Source: JBLMZI01 sp050258755
GTDB lineage: Bacteria > Bacillota > Syntrophomonadia > Syntrophomonadales > DTU052
DNA: 64,000 nucleotides
NCBI GenBank assembly: GCA_050258755.1
Contig: JBLMZI010000002.1
Span: 186,001 to 250,000 of the forward strand
Direction: 5' to 3'
Shown here: in pieces, positions 50,587-59,096 of the stretch
How positions within the stretch are numbered: the stretch's first letter is position 1
How the letters are laid out: each line of letters starts with the position of its first letter
Made by a program: the position numbers and the translations under genes
The notes under the pieces: model-generated
The model's database searches: none
What the model was told of the DNA's origin: nothing
Seen by the model: the letters and a program-made list of their open reading frames with translations, nothing else

Positions 50587-53500
50587 CTATTTGGCCGTAC
50601 CATTCATATTGGCGACCTGCCCGCTCAGCCAGCTGGAAATCGAATTTTTATTGCTCATGTAAGATTCCATGGCGGAAAACTGTTTCCACAAGCGCGTCTT
50701 CACCATGCTAAGCCGGTTTTCAAAGGCGGTAATCGAGTTTTCAACCGTTGCGATCTGTTTGTCGATGCTCCCGCCGTCCCGGACCTTCATATTCAGTAAG
50801 CCCTGCGACTTGGTGTAACTCTTCACCAGGTTTTCAATCCGGCGTCCAAGGCCGGACTGGGATTCAACCGAGGTTCCGTAATATCGGCCGGGCTGAATGC
50901 CCAAGACCGAATTCAGCAGCCCGCCGGACATATCGGTCACGTCCAGGTTCGCCGTTCCGGACGTCGCATCATCCGCGGTAAACGCCCGCAGGATCAGCTG
51001 GTTGGCCGAATTGAGCGTTGCCTGCACATCGGTAATCCCGGCGCCGGTGATGGCTGTATTGATGTTGCTCACCAGATTCGCACTGCTATAGGTTCCTGCG
51101 GCCAGCGTGACCTTGGCTGAGGTCGATCCATTCCCGACCATGAAGTTGATCGGCACGGATAAGGTAACACTTGCAACGCTTTTCGTGCCGGTGACTTTCC
51201 CCTCCGATGGCTCAAGCCGGCTGATCAGTTTTAAGACCTTGTCCGGCGCTTCTTTCAGTGCATTCATGAAACGGCTGTTGTTTTTCAGTGCGGTCTCAAT
51301 GACATCCGGATCGGTGGATGAAGTCAGCAGCTGCCCATTCAGGTTGGAATTCCAGGCGCTCCCGACACCCCCCGTGGAGATCCCAATCTCGGACAAACTC
51401 CGGTAGCCTTCGTCCCCGCCTGAAACCACCTCACCGGCGATCCGCCGCAGCGACGCATGCAGTCCTTTCACGGTGGTATCCCGGTGCATATAGTCCTGTT
51501 GAAGCAACGCGTCACGATTCGCGTTGTAAGCCGCAATATCATCGGCTGATAGGGCACTTAACTGGGATTCGGTCAAGGCCTTAAGCTCATTTTCGCGCTG
51601 ATCCTGGGTCAGCGCCGCCTGGTTGGACTGTTCCATAATCGTGTTGTACTGTACGATGAAAGTCTTCATTTTTTCAAAAGCCTGGTCGGTACTCGATGAG
51701 ACATCCACCGTGACGTTGTTGGAAGAAACCGCCTTCAAATTCAAGGTCAGGCCGCCGACGATATCGTCGATCGAATTCGTGCTCCGCACATAACTGGTCC
51801 CGTCCACTTCCAGCTTCGCCCCGATGCCCGGGGTGCCGAGCGCGGTAGGAAGCTGCAGTATGTCATCAGATAGGATACCGCCAACCCGGCCCAATTCCGC
51901 CATCGGGGGATAAACCAGATTGACTGCCCACAGGAAGTTGCTGGTATCGGTGGAACCGCCCAGGGTAATCACATCTTTTCCGGTTCCGTCATCCTTGGAA
52001 ACCAGAGAGAACGTGTCGTTTACCGAATTGTAACTGGCGGTCACGCCGGCCGCCGAGGTGTTAATCTTTTCGATCACATCGCTCATGGTATCGCTGCTGG
52101 GATTCACATAAATGGAAACCCCGTTGATGCTGAAGATTCCGGTGCTTACCGATTTTGAAATACTCGAAGAAGCCAGGGTCACATCCAAATCGACGGTTCC
52201 GTCATTTTGGCCGGCCGTGTAGCTTCCGCCCAACCCGGAATCAAGCTTGGAAATCTGTAAGAAGTTGCTGGTATCGGTTCCCGCCCCAAGGGTAATCGAC
52301 TGCCCGCTGCCTTTGGTATTTGCAGTCAGCACAAACCGGTCGTTGGTCGTATCATAAGATGCGCTTACGCCGGCCCCGGAGCCATTGATCATCGCGATGA
52401 CCTGATTCACGGTCGTCGTGGCATAGTTGCTGATGGTAATCTGTTTGCCGTTGATTGAAAAGGTGCCGTTCGTCGCGCTCGTGGCCGCGGTCCGGAATCC
52501 GGCCAGAGCCAGAGTCTGACTGGTGGTCAGGGTCGTCGTGGCGACGTCCGAACCGCCGATAAAGGTCGCCGCGGTCGCAAGCTGGGTATTCAGTTCGTTC
52601 CCGCGGGTGGTTTCAATCGTCGCGGTACCGGCGGTTAATCCCATGGCCGCGGTCACGCCGACGCCGCTGATCAGCGCCCCTTCACCCCCGGTGTCGTTCT
52701 GGCCTGGCAGCGTCAAAGCACTCCCATTGATCCGCAGATAGAGGCCGGCCAGGGAGGAAGCAAAGCCCGCGTCGGTCGTATCCGTCAACGTCGTGGTGTA
52801 CCCGGTCCCGGATGTGGGCGTGAATACATCGACCACGCTTGCGTCTGTGCCGCTCGCCGTACCTGAAATATGCAGGGCGCCGGTTGGCGTATCGGCGTTC
52901 ACGACAATGCTGTTGCTGGCTCCTTTTACGCTGTCGGTAAAGGTGAATTGGTGTGAAGTCGAACTCCAGGCTGCCGCAACGGATGTCGCCGGAAACGCAG
53001 CGTTGATCGTTGTGGTCAAACTGGCTGCCAGGCCATCCATGGTTGTATCATTGGTCCAGTCATAGGTTCCGGCCAGCGCGGATAAATCCACAACTCGGTT
53101 CGTACCGTTGATCGTCAGGTCAATGGTATCGCCGGCCAGGATATCGACATTCGCGCTGTGTGCCGTGCTGGTGATGGCCCCGGCCGTGGCATTCGTAACG
53201 GTCAGGCTGTGCTGCCCGCCGACCGGGTCGGTTCCGGCTATGGTCGTCACATCAGCCGGGCTGCTGAAACCGAGTGCCGCCGCCGCGCTGCAGGTGGAAC
53301 TGACACTCACCGACTGCTGAGAACCGGCGAATTTGGTTCTTAAAAAGAATTGGTCAACACCTGCACCCGCATCCGTGACCAAAACCTCGAGGTAATCTAC
53401 ATTCTGGGTGCCGCGGGAGAGGTTCAGCGCCTCGTTGATTTTGGTCTGCATATCGCTGGCGACCGCAGTCATCGTGGTCGAGTCCTGGGTGGCATCCGCA

Positions 53501-54051
53501 AGGGATACCGTGACGGTCGTGCCGCTGTAGGTCACTGTAAGCGAATTACTGCCAGAGCCGATGTTCGACGCGATGGTGCCGGCGGGGGCGCCTTCCGCAT
53601 CCCGCCCGATCAAACCGGCCGGCGTCCCGATCTGGGCTCCGGAAATCCCGGTCAGCCCTATCGTATTCGCCGGATTATTGGAAACCCTTGGGGATAAAAC
53701 ATTGCTGGTAATGCGGGCCGCCCGCGCCAGCTGGTCCACGCGGACGGTATGGCTGCCGTTAACAGCGCCGCTTCCTGCGGTGGCAGTCAGAATGGTTTGG
53801 TCGGAAGACGTCACCGTCTTGCTTTCATAGGCGGTAGCGAGGCGCAGGTCAAAAGCGGCATTCTGCAGCCGCATCAATGACATATTGAAGTTCTGCAGTG
53901 CCGTTTTCTGCAGTTTATAGTTGTTCTTTTTGCTGTAGAGTACGTCACCGGTTGCCTGATAGGTGCTCATCATTTTGGCGATGACGGATTCCGTATCCAT
54001 GCCGGATACCATCCCGCTTAACGCCAGTCCACCCACGCCGCTGACTGCCAT
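50587..54051 (-). CDS. fliD: Flagellar filament cap protein FliD, very long form
   Basis: Caps the filament and folds flagellin at its tip. The N-terminal domain (residues about 5-110, GLALSGMVSGMDTESVIAKMM partial: SGMVSGMDTESVIAKMM) and C-terminal domain (about 720-1154, ending in a coiled coil, RRIENLVKSYTKSQGLLNM) are normal. At 1154 aa it is about twice the usual 400-600. The extra part is a Thr/Ser/Ala/Gly-rich middle with two flagellin-IN-type repeats (about 525-605 GTFSINGKQITI, 635-712 GIFSINGVSIYV), both ending TDTSNFL. ATG with AAAGGGGG upstream; sigma-28 promoter at 54108-54135. Confidence 0.93.
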   Translation of the reverse strand: MAVSGVGGLALSGMVSGMDTESVIAKMMSTYQATGDVLYSKKNNYKLQKTALQNFNMSLMRLQNAAFDLRLATAYESKTVTSSDQTILTATAGSGAVNGSHTVRVDQLARAARITSNVLSPRVSNNPANTIGLTGISGAQIGTPAGLIGRDAEGAPAGTIASNIGSGSNSLTVTYSGTTVTVSLADATQDSTTMTAVASDMQTKINEALNLSRGTQNVDYLEVLVTDAGAGVDQFFLRTKFAGSQQSVSVSSTCSAAAALGFSSPADVTTIAGTDPVGGQHSLTVTNATAGAITSTAHSANVDILAGDTIDLTINGTNRVVDLSALAGTYDWTNDTTMDGLAASLTTTINAAFPATSVAAAWSSTSHQFTFTDSVKGASNSIVVNADTPTGALHISGTASGTDASVVDVFTPTSGTGYTTTLTDTTDAGFASSLAGLYLRINGSALTLPGQNDTGGEGALISGVGVTAAMGLTAGTATIETTRGNELNTQLATAATFIGGSDVATTTLTTSQTLALAGFRTAATSATNGTFSINGKQITISNYATTTVNQVIAMINGSGAGVSASYDTTNDRFVLTANTKGSGQSITLGAGTDTSNFLQISKLDSGLGGSYTAGQNDGTVDLDVTLASSSISKSVSTGIFSINGVSIYVNPSSDTMSDVIEKINTSAAGVTASYNSVNDTFSLVSKDDGTGKDVITLGGSTDTSNFLWAVNLVYPPMAELGRVGGILSDDILQLPTALGTPGIGAKLEVDGTSYVRSTNSIDDIVGGLTLNLKAVSSNNVTVDVSSSTDQAFEKMKTFIVQYNTIMEQSNQAALTQDQRENELKALTESQLSALSADDIAAYNANRDALLQQDYMHRDTTVKGLHASLRRIAGEVVSGGDEGYRSLSEIGISTGGVGSAWNSNLNGQLLTSSTDPDVIETALKNNSRFMNALKEAPDKVLKLISRLEPSEGKVTGTKSVASVTLSVPINFMVGNGSTSAKVTLAAGTYSSANLVSNINTAITGAGITDVQATLNSANQLILRAFTADDATSGTANLDVTDMSGGLLNSVLGIQPGRYYGTSVESQSGLGRRIENLVKSYTKSQGLLNMKVRDGGSIDKQIATVENSITAFENRLSMVKTRLWKQFSAMESYMSNKNSISSWLSGQVANMNGTAK

Positions 54052-54080
54052 AGGTCAAACCCCCTTTAGAAAGAGGACAT

Positions 54081-54121
54081 AAAAATCCCGACACATATTC
54101 ATATTAAATATCGGTGCCGGG
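54081..54121 (-). terminator. Terminator of the pseudaminic-acid operon
   Basis: On the minus strand CCCGGCAC (54121-54114) pairs with GTGTCGGG (54094-54087), with ATATT/AATAT inside, and the stem is followed by ATTTTT. It comes 31 bp after the pseC stop. The 5' arm overlaps the -10 box of the fliD promoter. Confidence 0.8.
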
Positions 54122-54135
54122 CCTTGAAAACTTTA
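54108..54135 (-). promoter_or_regulatory. Sigma-28 (SigD/FliA) promoter of fliD
   Basis: TAAAGTTT (54135-54128), a 12-bp spacer and ACCGATAT (54115-54108) on the minus strand. The first box is identical to the enteric consensus and the second has one change from GCCGATAT; the spacer is one base longer than the usual 11. Start would be near 54100, about 48 bp before the fliD ATG, and would serve fliD-flaG-fliS and perhaps fliT. Confidence 0.75.
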
Positions 54136-54151
54136 GTTGTGAATTGGATTT

Positions 54152-55330
54152 TTAACCGAATTTGAATGATAAAACTTTCTCAATGACATATTCCAGCTGT
54201 GCTTCAGTCAGTTCAGGGAACATTGGCAGGCTGATTTCCCGTGCATAGAATTGTTCCGACAATGGAAAATCACCCCACTGATACCCATAATGCTTCCGGT
54301 AATACGGGTGCAGGTGAATCGGGATATAGTGCACCTGCACCAAAATTCCGTTTTCGCGCAGGTATTCAAAAAACCGCCGGCGGTAAGCGTTCTCCGCTTC
54401 AAACCCGGCTTGGCGAGCTCCTGGTTCCGGGGAACTGACCTGAATTGGATACAGGTGATAAGCGTGTTTTCCACCGGCCGGGGCCATCGGGGTTCCGATT
54501 CCCGGACAGTCCCGAAACGCCTTGTCATACCGCCGGGCAATCCGGTTCCGGGCTGACACAAATTCGTCCAGCCGGCTGAGTTGGGAACTTCCCAGCGCGC
54601 ACTGGATATCGGTAATCCGGAAATTGAATCCCAGTTCCTGCATTTCGTAATACCAGGGCCCGTGGTTTTCCTGAAGCAGCTCTGGGACGCGGGTAATGCC
54701 GTGGCTCCTGAAAAGCCGAAGCCGATCCGCCATTTCGTCAGAATTGGTAACGATCATGCCGCCTTCGCCGGTGGTGATATGCTTAACCGGGTGGAAGCTG
54801 AACATGGTCATATCCGCTTCCAGGCCAACTTTTTTCCCGTTTCGTTCCGCGCCGAGCGCGTGGGCGGCGTCTTCAATGATGAGCAGCCCATGCCGGTCCG
54901 CGATGCGTCTGAGCTCGGGCAGGTCCACCGGATAACCGGCGTAATCAATCGGTGCGATTACTTTCGTGCGCTGGGTGATCTTCGCTTCGACAGCCTTCAA
55001 ATCCAGGCAGGATGTCGCCGGATCGATGTCCGCAAAAACCGGCGTCGCCCCGCAGTACAGTACGCCATTTGCCGTTGCCGCGAAGGAGAGCGGGCAGGTA
55101 ATCACTTCGTCGCCCGGCCCGATCCCGGCCGCGAGCATTGCGGCATGCCACGCCGAAGTGCCGCTGTTGAACGCCACCGCATGACTTGCCCCGCAGTAAT
55201 CGGCCACTTTCTTTTCGAAGGCATCGATATTGGGACCCTGGGTCAGCCAATCGCCGCGCAATACCTCGGCAACATGCAGAATATCTGCTTCATTGATCGA
55301 CTGCCGACCGTATGGGATTGGTTTCATCAT
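54152..55330 (-). CDS. pseC: PseC-type UDP-sugar C4 aminotransferase
   Basis: PLP-dependent transaminase (DegT/DnrJ/EryC1 family) that puts the 4-amino group on the keto-sugar in pseudaminic acid synthesis. The 392 aa product shows the PseC-like start KPIPYGRQSINEADI, LTQGPNIDAFE, FNSGTSAWHAAMLA, EDAAHALGAE, and FSFHPVKHITTGEGGM with the PLP-binding Lys. ATG at 55330 has GGAG five bases upstream. It is the last gene of the sugar operon, 11 bp after the small unknown gene, and is followed by the terminator. Confidence 0.88.
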   Translation of the reverse strand: MMKPIPYGRQSINEADILHVAEVLRGDWLTQGPNIDAFEKKVADYCGASHAVAFNSGTSAWHAAMLAAGIGPGDEVITCPLSFAATANGVLYCGATPVFADIDPATSCLDLKAVEAKITQRTKVIAPIDYAGYPVDLPELRRIADRHGLLIIEDAAHALGAERNGKKVGLEADMTMFSFHPVKHITTGEGGMIVTNSDEMADRLRLFRSHGITRVPELLQENHGPWYYEMQELGFNFRITDIQCALGSSQLSRLDEFVSARNRIARRYDKAFRDCPGIGTPMAPAGGKHAYHLYPIQVSSPEPGARQAGFEAENAYRRRFFEYLRENGILVQVHYIPIHLHPYYRKHYGYQWGDFPLSEQFYAREISLPMFPELTEAQLEYVIEKVLSFKFG

Positions 55331-55341
55331 CAACACTCCAA

Positions 55342-55725
55342 TTAATTGGTCCAGTTTTCCTTCACCAATAGGCGCCCGACCAAATCATTCCAATCATTAA
55401 TGCGGGGTTTCAACTCGTACTCCAATAAGTCCCCGATCAGCACGGTATCTTTGGATTCCAGCGCGCCCATGATCCGGCTCAGAATCTGATTGGTATCATC
55501 GGTCTGTTCAATCAACTTCACCAGATAAGGACTCTCTTCATCCTCAATATTGTTCTTGATCCCCCGAAGGTTTTCGAAATGATAATCAAGTTTTTCCAGA
55601 ATAGTGATCAGTTCATCATATCCGCCCTGGCTAAAGCGAAACTTATCAACTGCCTGGTCAACCAGCTCCAGCAGCCCGATAAACGCTTTCTTCATGTCTT
55701 TCAGTTTCTTCTTGTCTGTACTCAC
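55342..55725 (-). CDS. Hypothetical protein in the sugar operon
   Basis: I do not recognise this 127 aa protein. It is highly charged, without signal peptide or membrane segment, and predicted all-helical (KKLKDMKKAFIGLLELVDQAV, YDELITILEKLDYHFENLRGI, LESKDTVLIGDLLEYELKP). GTG at 55725 has GGAGGG upstream; it is 36 bp after the SDR gene and 11 bp before pseC, so it is clearly part of the operon. It looks more like a small regulatory or chaperone protein of the flagellar type than an enzyme. Confidence 0.8.
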   Translation of the reverse strand: MSTDKKKLKDMKKAFIGLLELVDQAVDKFRFSQGGYDELITILEKLDYHFENLRGIKNNIEDEESPYLVKLIEQTDDTNQILSRIMGALESKDTVLIGDLLEYELKPRINDWNDLVGRLLVKENWTN

Positions 55726-55761
55726 ACCGAACCCTCCACTTCCGATTTATTGCCCGGGCTG

Positions 55762-56718
55762 TTAAATCGCTTCGCGGTTGGCCTCGATCCAGGTTTTGGT
55801 TCGGGCCAGCCCTTCCTCCAGGGAAACCTTTGGCTCCCATTTGAGCATTTCCGCAGCTTTTTCAAAATCGCACAGCAACTTCATGATTTCCGCCTGGGGG
55901 TGAATATGCTGCACGTGAGTAATCCGGGATTGGTCGCCGGCCGCCACCAGAAAGGCCAGGTCGTTAATGGCGATATCCCTGCCGAGACCGGCATTCAAAA
56001 TGTGTCCATCGCATTCGGGCGTCATCCCGGCCTGAACCACAAAACGGGCACAATCTTCCGCATAAAGCAGGTCGCGCGTCTGGGAACCGTCCCCGTAGAT
56101 CCTCAGGTCAAGACCATCCAGGAATCGTTTGATGAAAACCGCGACGACCCCGCCTTCACCGCCGGATTTCTGAAAGGGCCCATAGGTGTTGAAGGGCCGA
56201 ACCACAACGGTTGGCAGGCCATAAGCGTGGTAGTATGAGAGGGTTAGGGCTTCTCCGGAAAGCTTGCTGGCCGCGTACGGGGAGGCCGGCTTCACCGGGT
56301 GGGTTTCGGCAATGCCGGTTTCTTCCAGACTGCGCTCGTAGACCATGCAGGTTGACATGAAGACCACCTTGCAGCTTCGTTTCCGGCATTCTTCCAGCAC
56401 GTTAAACGTTCCAATCACATCGTTTTCAAAGGTTGTCCGCGGGTCATCGATGGAATCCTGTACATTGATGCTTGCCGCCAGGTGATAAACGACCTTAAAT
56501 GGCTCCGTTTGCTCGGAAAATAGCTCGCCCAAGGCCTTCACATCCTTAATGTCTCCTTGAACAAACTGAAACCGTTTCTGCCCGGAAAATTCTTCGATGT
56601 TCAGCATCCGGCCATTGGACAGGTCGTCAAACGCAACCACCGAATGCCCTTGATCCAGCAGGCATTTCACCACCCAGCGTCCAATAAACCCGGCTCCGCC
56701 GGTCACTAAAATCTTCAT
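55762..56718 (-). CDS. NAD-dependent epimerase/dehydratase (extended SDR)
   Basis: A 318 aa nucleotide-sugar enzyme. Seen: the NAD motif ILVTGGAGFIGRWV, MSTCMVYE with the Ser/Thr, and SPYAASKLSGEAL giving the catalytic Tyr and Lys (YxxxK). RPFNTYGPFQKSGG and DLLYAEDCARFVVQA are typical of sugar epimerases and 4,6-dehydratases. ATG at 56718 has GGAGG six bases upstream. It follows the PseB-like gene by 22 bp. A role as C5 epimerase or second dehydratase in the nonulosonic-acid route is inference from context. Confidence 0.8.
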   Translation of the reverse strand: MKILVTGGAGFIGRWVVKCLLDQGHSVVAFDDLSNGRMLNIEEFSGQKRFQFVQGDIKDVKALGELFSEQTEPFKVVYHLAASINVQDSIDDPRTTFENDVIGTFNVLEECRKRSCKVVFMSTCMVYERSLEETGIAETHPVKPASPYAASKLSGEALTLSYYHAYGLPTVVVRPFNTYGPFQKSGGEGGVVAVFIKRFLDGLDLRIYGDGSQTRDLLYAEDCARFVVQAGMTPECDGHILNAGLGRDIAINDLAFLVAAGDQSRITHVQHIHPQAEIMKLLCDFEKAAEMLKWEPKVSLEEGLARTKTWIEANREAI

Positions 56719-56740
56719 TCTCTTCCTCCGCCCGTTCAAT

Positions 56741-57775
56741 CTACTGCTGCATGCACTCGACGCAAAGCAGGCTTTTCACACCGGCCGGCGCAAGCGCTTC
56801 GCCTTCCTGGGACGTATATTTCCCGATTGACGCCTTTTTCACGTCCTGCTTTGCCGCCATCCACTGGACCATATCACATTCAAACGGCAGCACGACAAAC
56901 ATGTCTTCCATCTCAACCGTTCGATTGCTTTCGTCCTCGGTCAGCAATTCCTCGAACATCTTCTCGCCCGGCCGAAGGCCAATCACTTTGATCGGTACCT
57001 CTTTACCCATGATGTCGATCATCACTTTGGCAACATCGCCAATTTTAACGATGGGCATTTTGAACACAAAGGTTTCTCCGCCGAAGGAGACTTCCAGGGC
57101 TTTGAGCATCAGGTCGGCAGCCCGGCCGGCGTTCATAACAAACCGCGTCATTTCCGGATCTGTGACCGTCACCGGTCCGCCTGCCAGGATCTGCTTTTTA
57201 AACAATGGGATTACTGAGCCGCGGCTGTTCAGCACATTGCCGAACCTGACCGAGAGGAATTTGATGTTCCGCGGTCCTTTATGCAGATCGGCCGCGGCAA
57301 TCAGCCGCTCGGCCAGCAGTTTGGTCGCCCCCATGGTATTGGTCGGCCCGGCGGCCTTGTCTGAACTGGAATACAGTACCGCCGACACACCGCTTTCAAT
57401 GGCGCATTCAATGACGTTCTGGGTCCCGATCACGTTGGTTTTCACCGCTTCAAACGGGTTGTATTCGCAGGCCGGCACATGCTTTAAGGCGGCCAGGTCA
57501 AACACGACGTCGATATCTTCCATGGCCCTGCGCAGCCGGTCCATGTCGCGCACGTCGCCAAGCAGGAACCGGACTTTCCCCATGCTGTACGAGGGTTGTC
57601 CCGCCATTTTCCCCTGAATGCTCAACTCGGACTGCATCACGAACTGTTTATGCTCATCCCGCGAAAAGACCCGGATAACCGCGGGATCCATGTCCAAAAG
57701 CTTTTGAACCAGTGTTTTCCCGATGGTCCCGGTTCCGCCGATGACCAGAATGTTTTTCCCTTTTATGCTGTCCAT
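56741..57775 (-). CDS. PseB-like UDP-GlcNAc 4,6-dehydratase (Met in place of catalytic Tyr)
   Basis: A soluble 344 aa SDR of the polysaccharide_synt_2 family. It carries VIGGTGTIGKTL, the family core ALKHVPACEYNPFEAVKTNV in part (ALKHVPACEYNPFEA), SSSDKAAGPTNTMGATK, and SVRFGNVLNSRGSV. Soluble PseB/FlaA1 enzymes have Tyr in the last motif (..YGATK); here it is Met, as in the membrane-bound WbpM/CapD group with a Ser-Met-Lys triad. The C-terminus has CVECMQQ, a possible metal pair. ATG at 57775. It probably starts the downstream half of the sugar operon after a 253-bp gap. Confidence 0.82.
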   Translation of the reverse strand: MDSIKGKNILVIGGTGTIGKTLVQKLLDMDPAVIRVFSRDEHKQFVMQSELSIQGKMAGQPSYSMGKVRFLLGDVRDMDRLRRAMEDIDVVFDLAALKHVPACEYNPFEAVKTNVIGTQNVIECAIESGVSAVLYSSSDKAAGPTNTMGATKLLAERLIAAADLHKGPRNIKFLSVRFGNVLNSRGSVIPLFKKQILAGGPVTVTDPEMTRFVMNAGRAADLMLKALEVSFGGETFVFKMPIVKIGDVAKVMIDIMGKEVPIKVIGLRPGEKMFEELLTEDESNRTVEMEDMFVVLPFECDMVQWMAAKQDVKKASIGKYTSQEGEALAPAGVKSLLCVECMQQ

Positions 57776-58028
57776 GCGCTCATCCCTCTCCGTCCCAGTG
57801 GTTGTTCATTCCCGCTGAAAAATGCGGCTATAAGTTCAGATGGCAGACCACCGTATTATAGGTATCGTGAATTTCAAAGAATTCTTTGACGCTTTTCGAC
57901 ACCGCTTTCTCACAGAATGATCCTGGCAAGAAAGGAAGGCCCTGGCCGGTAGAAAAACCTGGCCAGGAACCATTTTGCGCGTGTTTCAATTACCGAAGCC
58001 TTCGGGGCAGAATTCAGTTCCGATCCGA
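57776..58028. other. Gap between pseI and the PseB-like gene
   Basis: This 253-bp gap holds a perfect 16-bp palindrome TCAAAGAATTCTTTGA (57874-57889), a TATAAT on the minus strand about 15 bp downstream, and CCTGGCC/GGCCAGG arms (about 57940-57975) that may end the pseI transcript. No -35 box at normal spacing goes with the TATAAT. The palindrome may be an operator for the downstream genes. Confidence 0.45.
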
Positions 58029-59078
58029 TTAAACCAGGGACCAGTCAAACGGCGTTCCCCGCTCGATATCCCGGCTGGCCTTCATCCCAAGGACATTGGG
58101 AAGGTAGCGCGGATGCAGCCCGTATCCCGGACGGATCGAACGAACGTTTTCTTCAGTAAACACTTCGCCGGCCTTGACATCTTTGACTACAAACAGGGAG
58201 CGCCGGAATACTTTACTCTTGGCTTCCCGTTCGTTGATCCCGTAGTGAACCATTCCCAGGGCCTTTTCGGTTATACGGATGGCGTCAATCATCGCCTTCA
58301 TTTCATGCGGTTCCAGGGAAAAGGCGCTGTCCGGGCCCGGAATAGCGCGGGATAGGGTAAAGTGCTTTTCAACAATGCAAGCGCCAAGGGCCACGGCCGC
58401 AACTGGCACCGAAACACCCAACGTATGATCCGAAAGCCCGACCGGCACACCAAACGCTTCCGCAAGATGGGGAATAGTACGAAGGTTCATTTCTTCCGGC
58501 GGAGCTGGATAGGCACTGGTGCATTTTAACAGCGCGATCTGATCCGTGCCGCCAGCGCGGGCGGTTAGAACCGCTTCTTCGATTTCGCCAAGCCTTGCCA
58601 TACCGGTTGAAATAATCAATGGCTTGCCGGTGACCGCCATTCTATGAATCAAATCGATGTCCACATTTTCGAAAGACGCGATTTTGTGAATTTTAACGTC
58701 CAGGGATTCGAGAAAATCGATCGCGGTGGAATCAAATGCAGTCGAGAAAAAGTCCAGGCCAAGCTGTTCCGCCTGCCGCTTAATTTCACCATGCCACTCC
58801 CAGGGCGTGCAGGCTTCGGCGTACAAATCGTACAGGGTTTTATTGTCCCAGAGTGTCCCCCCGCCGATTCTAAACTCGGGCCGATCACATTGAATCGTCA
58901 GCGTCTCCGGGGTATAGGTTTGCAGTTTGATGGCGTCGGCCCCGGCTTCTCTGGCAGCTTTCACAAGATCCAGGGCCTGTTGTAGGTCCTGGTTATGGTT
59001 CGCCGAAATTTCCGCAATGATATATACCGGTTCCCCGGGGCCTACCTTTCGGCCCCCGATTTCAATCCAGGAACGCAT
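58029..59078 (-). CDS. pseI: Pseudaminic acid synthase (PseI)
   Basis: Condenses the 6-deoxy-2,4-diamino sugar with phosphoenolpyruvate to pseudaminic acid. The 349 aa product is NeuB-family: VYIIAEISANHNQDLQQA, AIKLQTYTPETLT, and a C-terminal antifreeze-like (SAF) domain from about 295 (RRSLFVVKDVKAGEVFTEENV partial). GGGTLWDNKTLYDLYAEA and TPWEWH are features I associate with PseI more than with LegI or NeuB. ATG at 59078 with a Gly-rich GGGAGGGGGAG site upstream. The formyltransferase gene ends 18 bp before it. Confidence 0.9.
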   Translation of the reverse strand: MRSWIEIGGRKVGPGEPVYIIAEISANHNQDLQQALDLVKAAREAGADAIKLQTYTPETLTIQCDRPEFRIGGGTLWDNKTLYDLYAEACTPWEWHGEIKRQAEQLGLDFFSTAFDSTAIDFLESLDVKIHKIASFENVDIDLIHRMAVTGKPLIISTGMARLGEIEEAVLTARAGGTDQIALLKCTSAYPAPPEEMNLRTIPHLAEAFGVPVGLSDHTLGVSVPVAAVALGACIVEKHFTLSRAIPGPDSAFSLEPHEMKAMIDAIRITEKALGMVHYGINEREAKSKVFRRSLFVVKDVKAGEVFTEENVRSIRPGYGLHPRYLPNVLGMKASRDIERGTPFDWSLV

Positions 59079-59096
59079 GAATACTCCCCCTCCCGC

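Noticed and set aside
57865..57895. Possible sigma-28 promoter before the PseB-like gene (CAAA-N15-CACGATAC)
   Set aside because: Only 3 of 4 and 5 of 8 bases match the consensus, much weaker than the fliD promoter.
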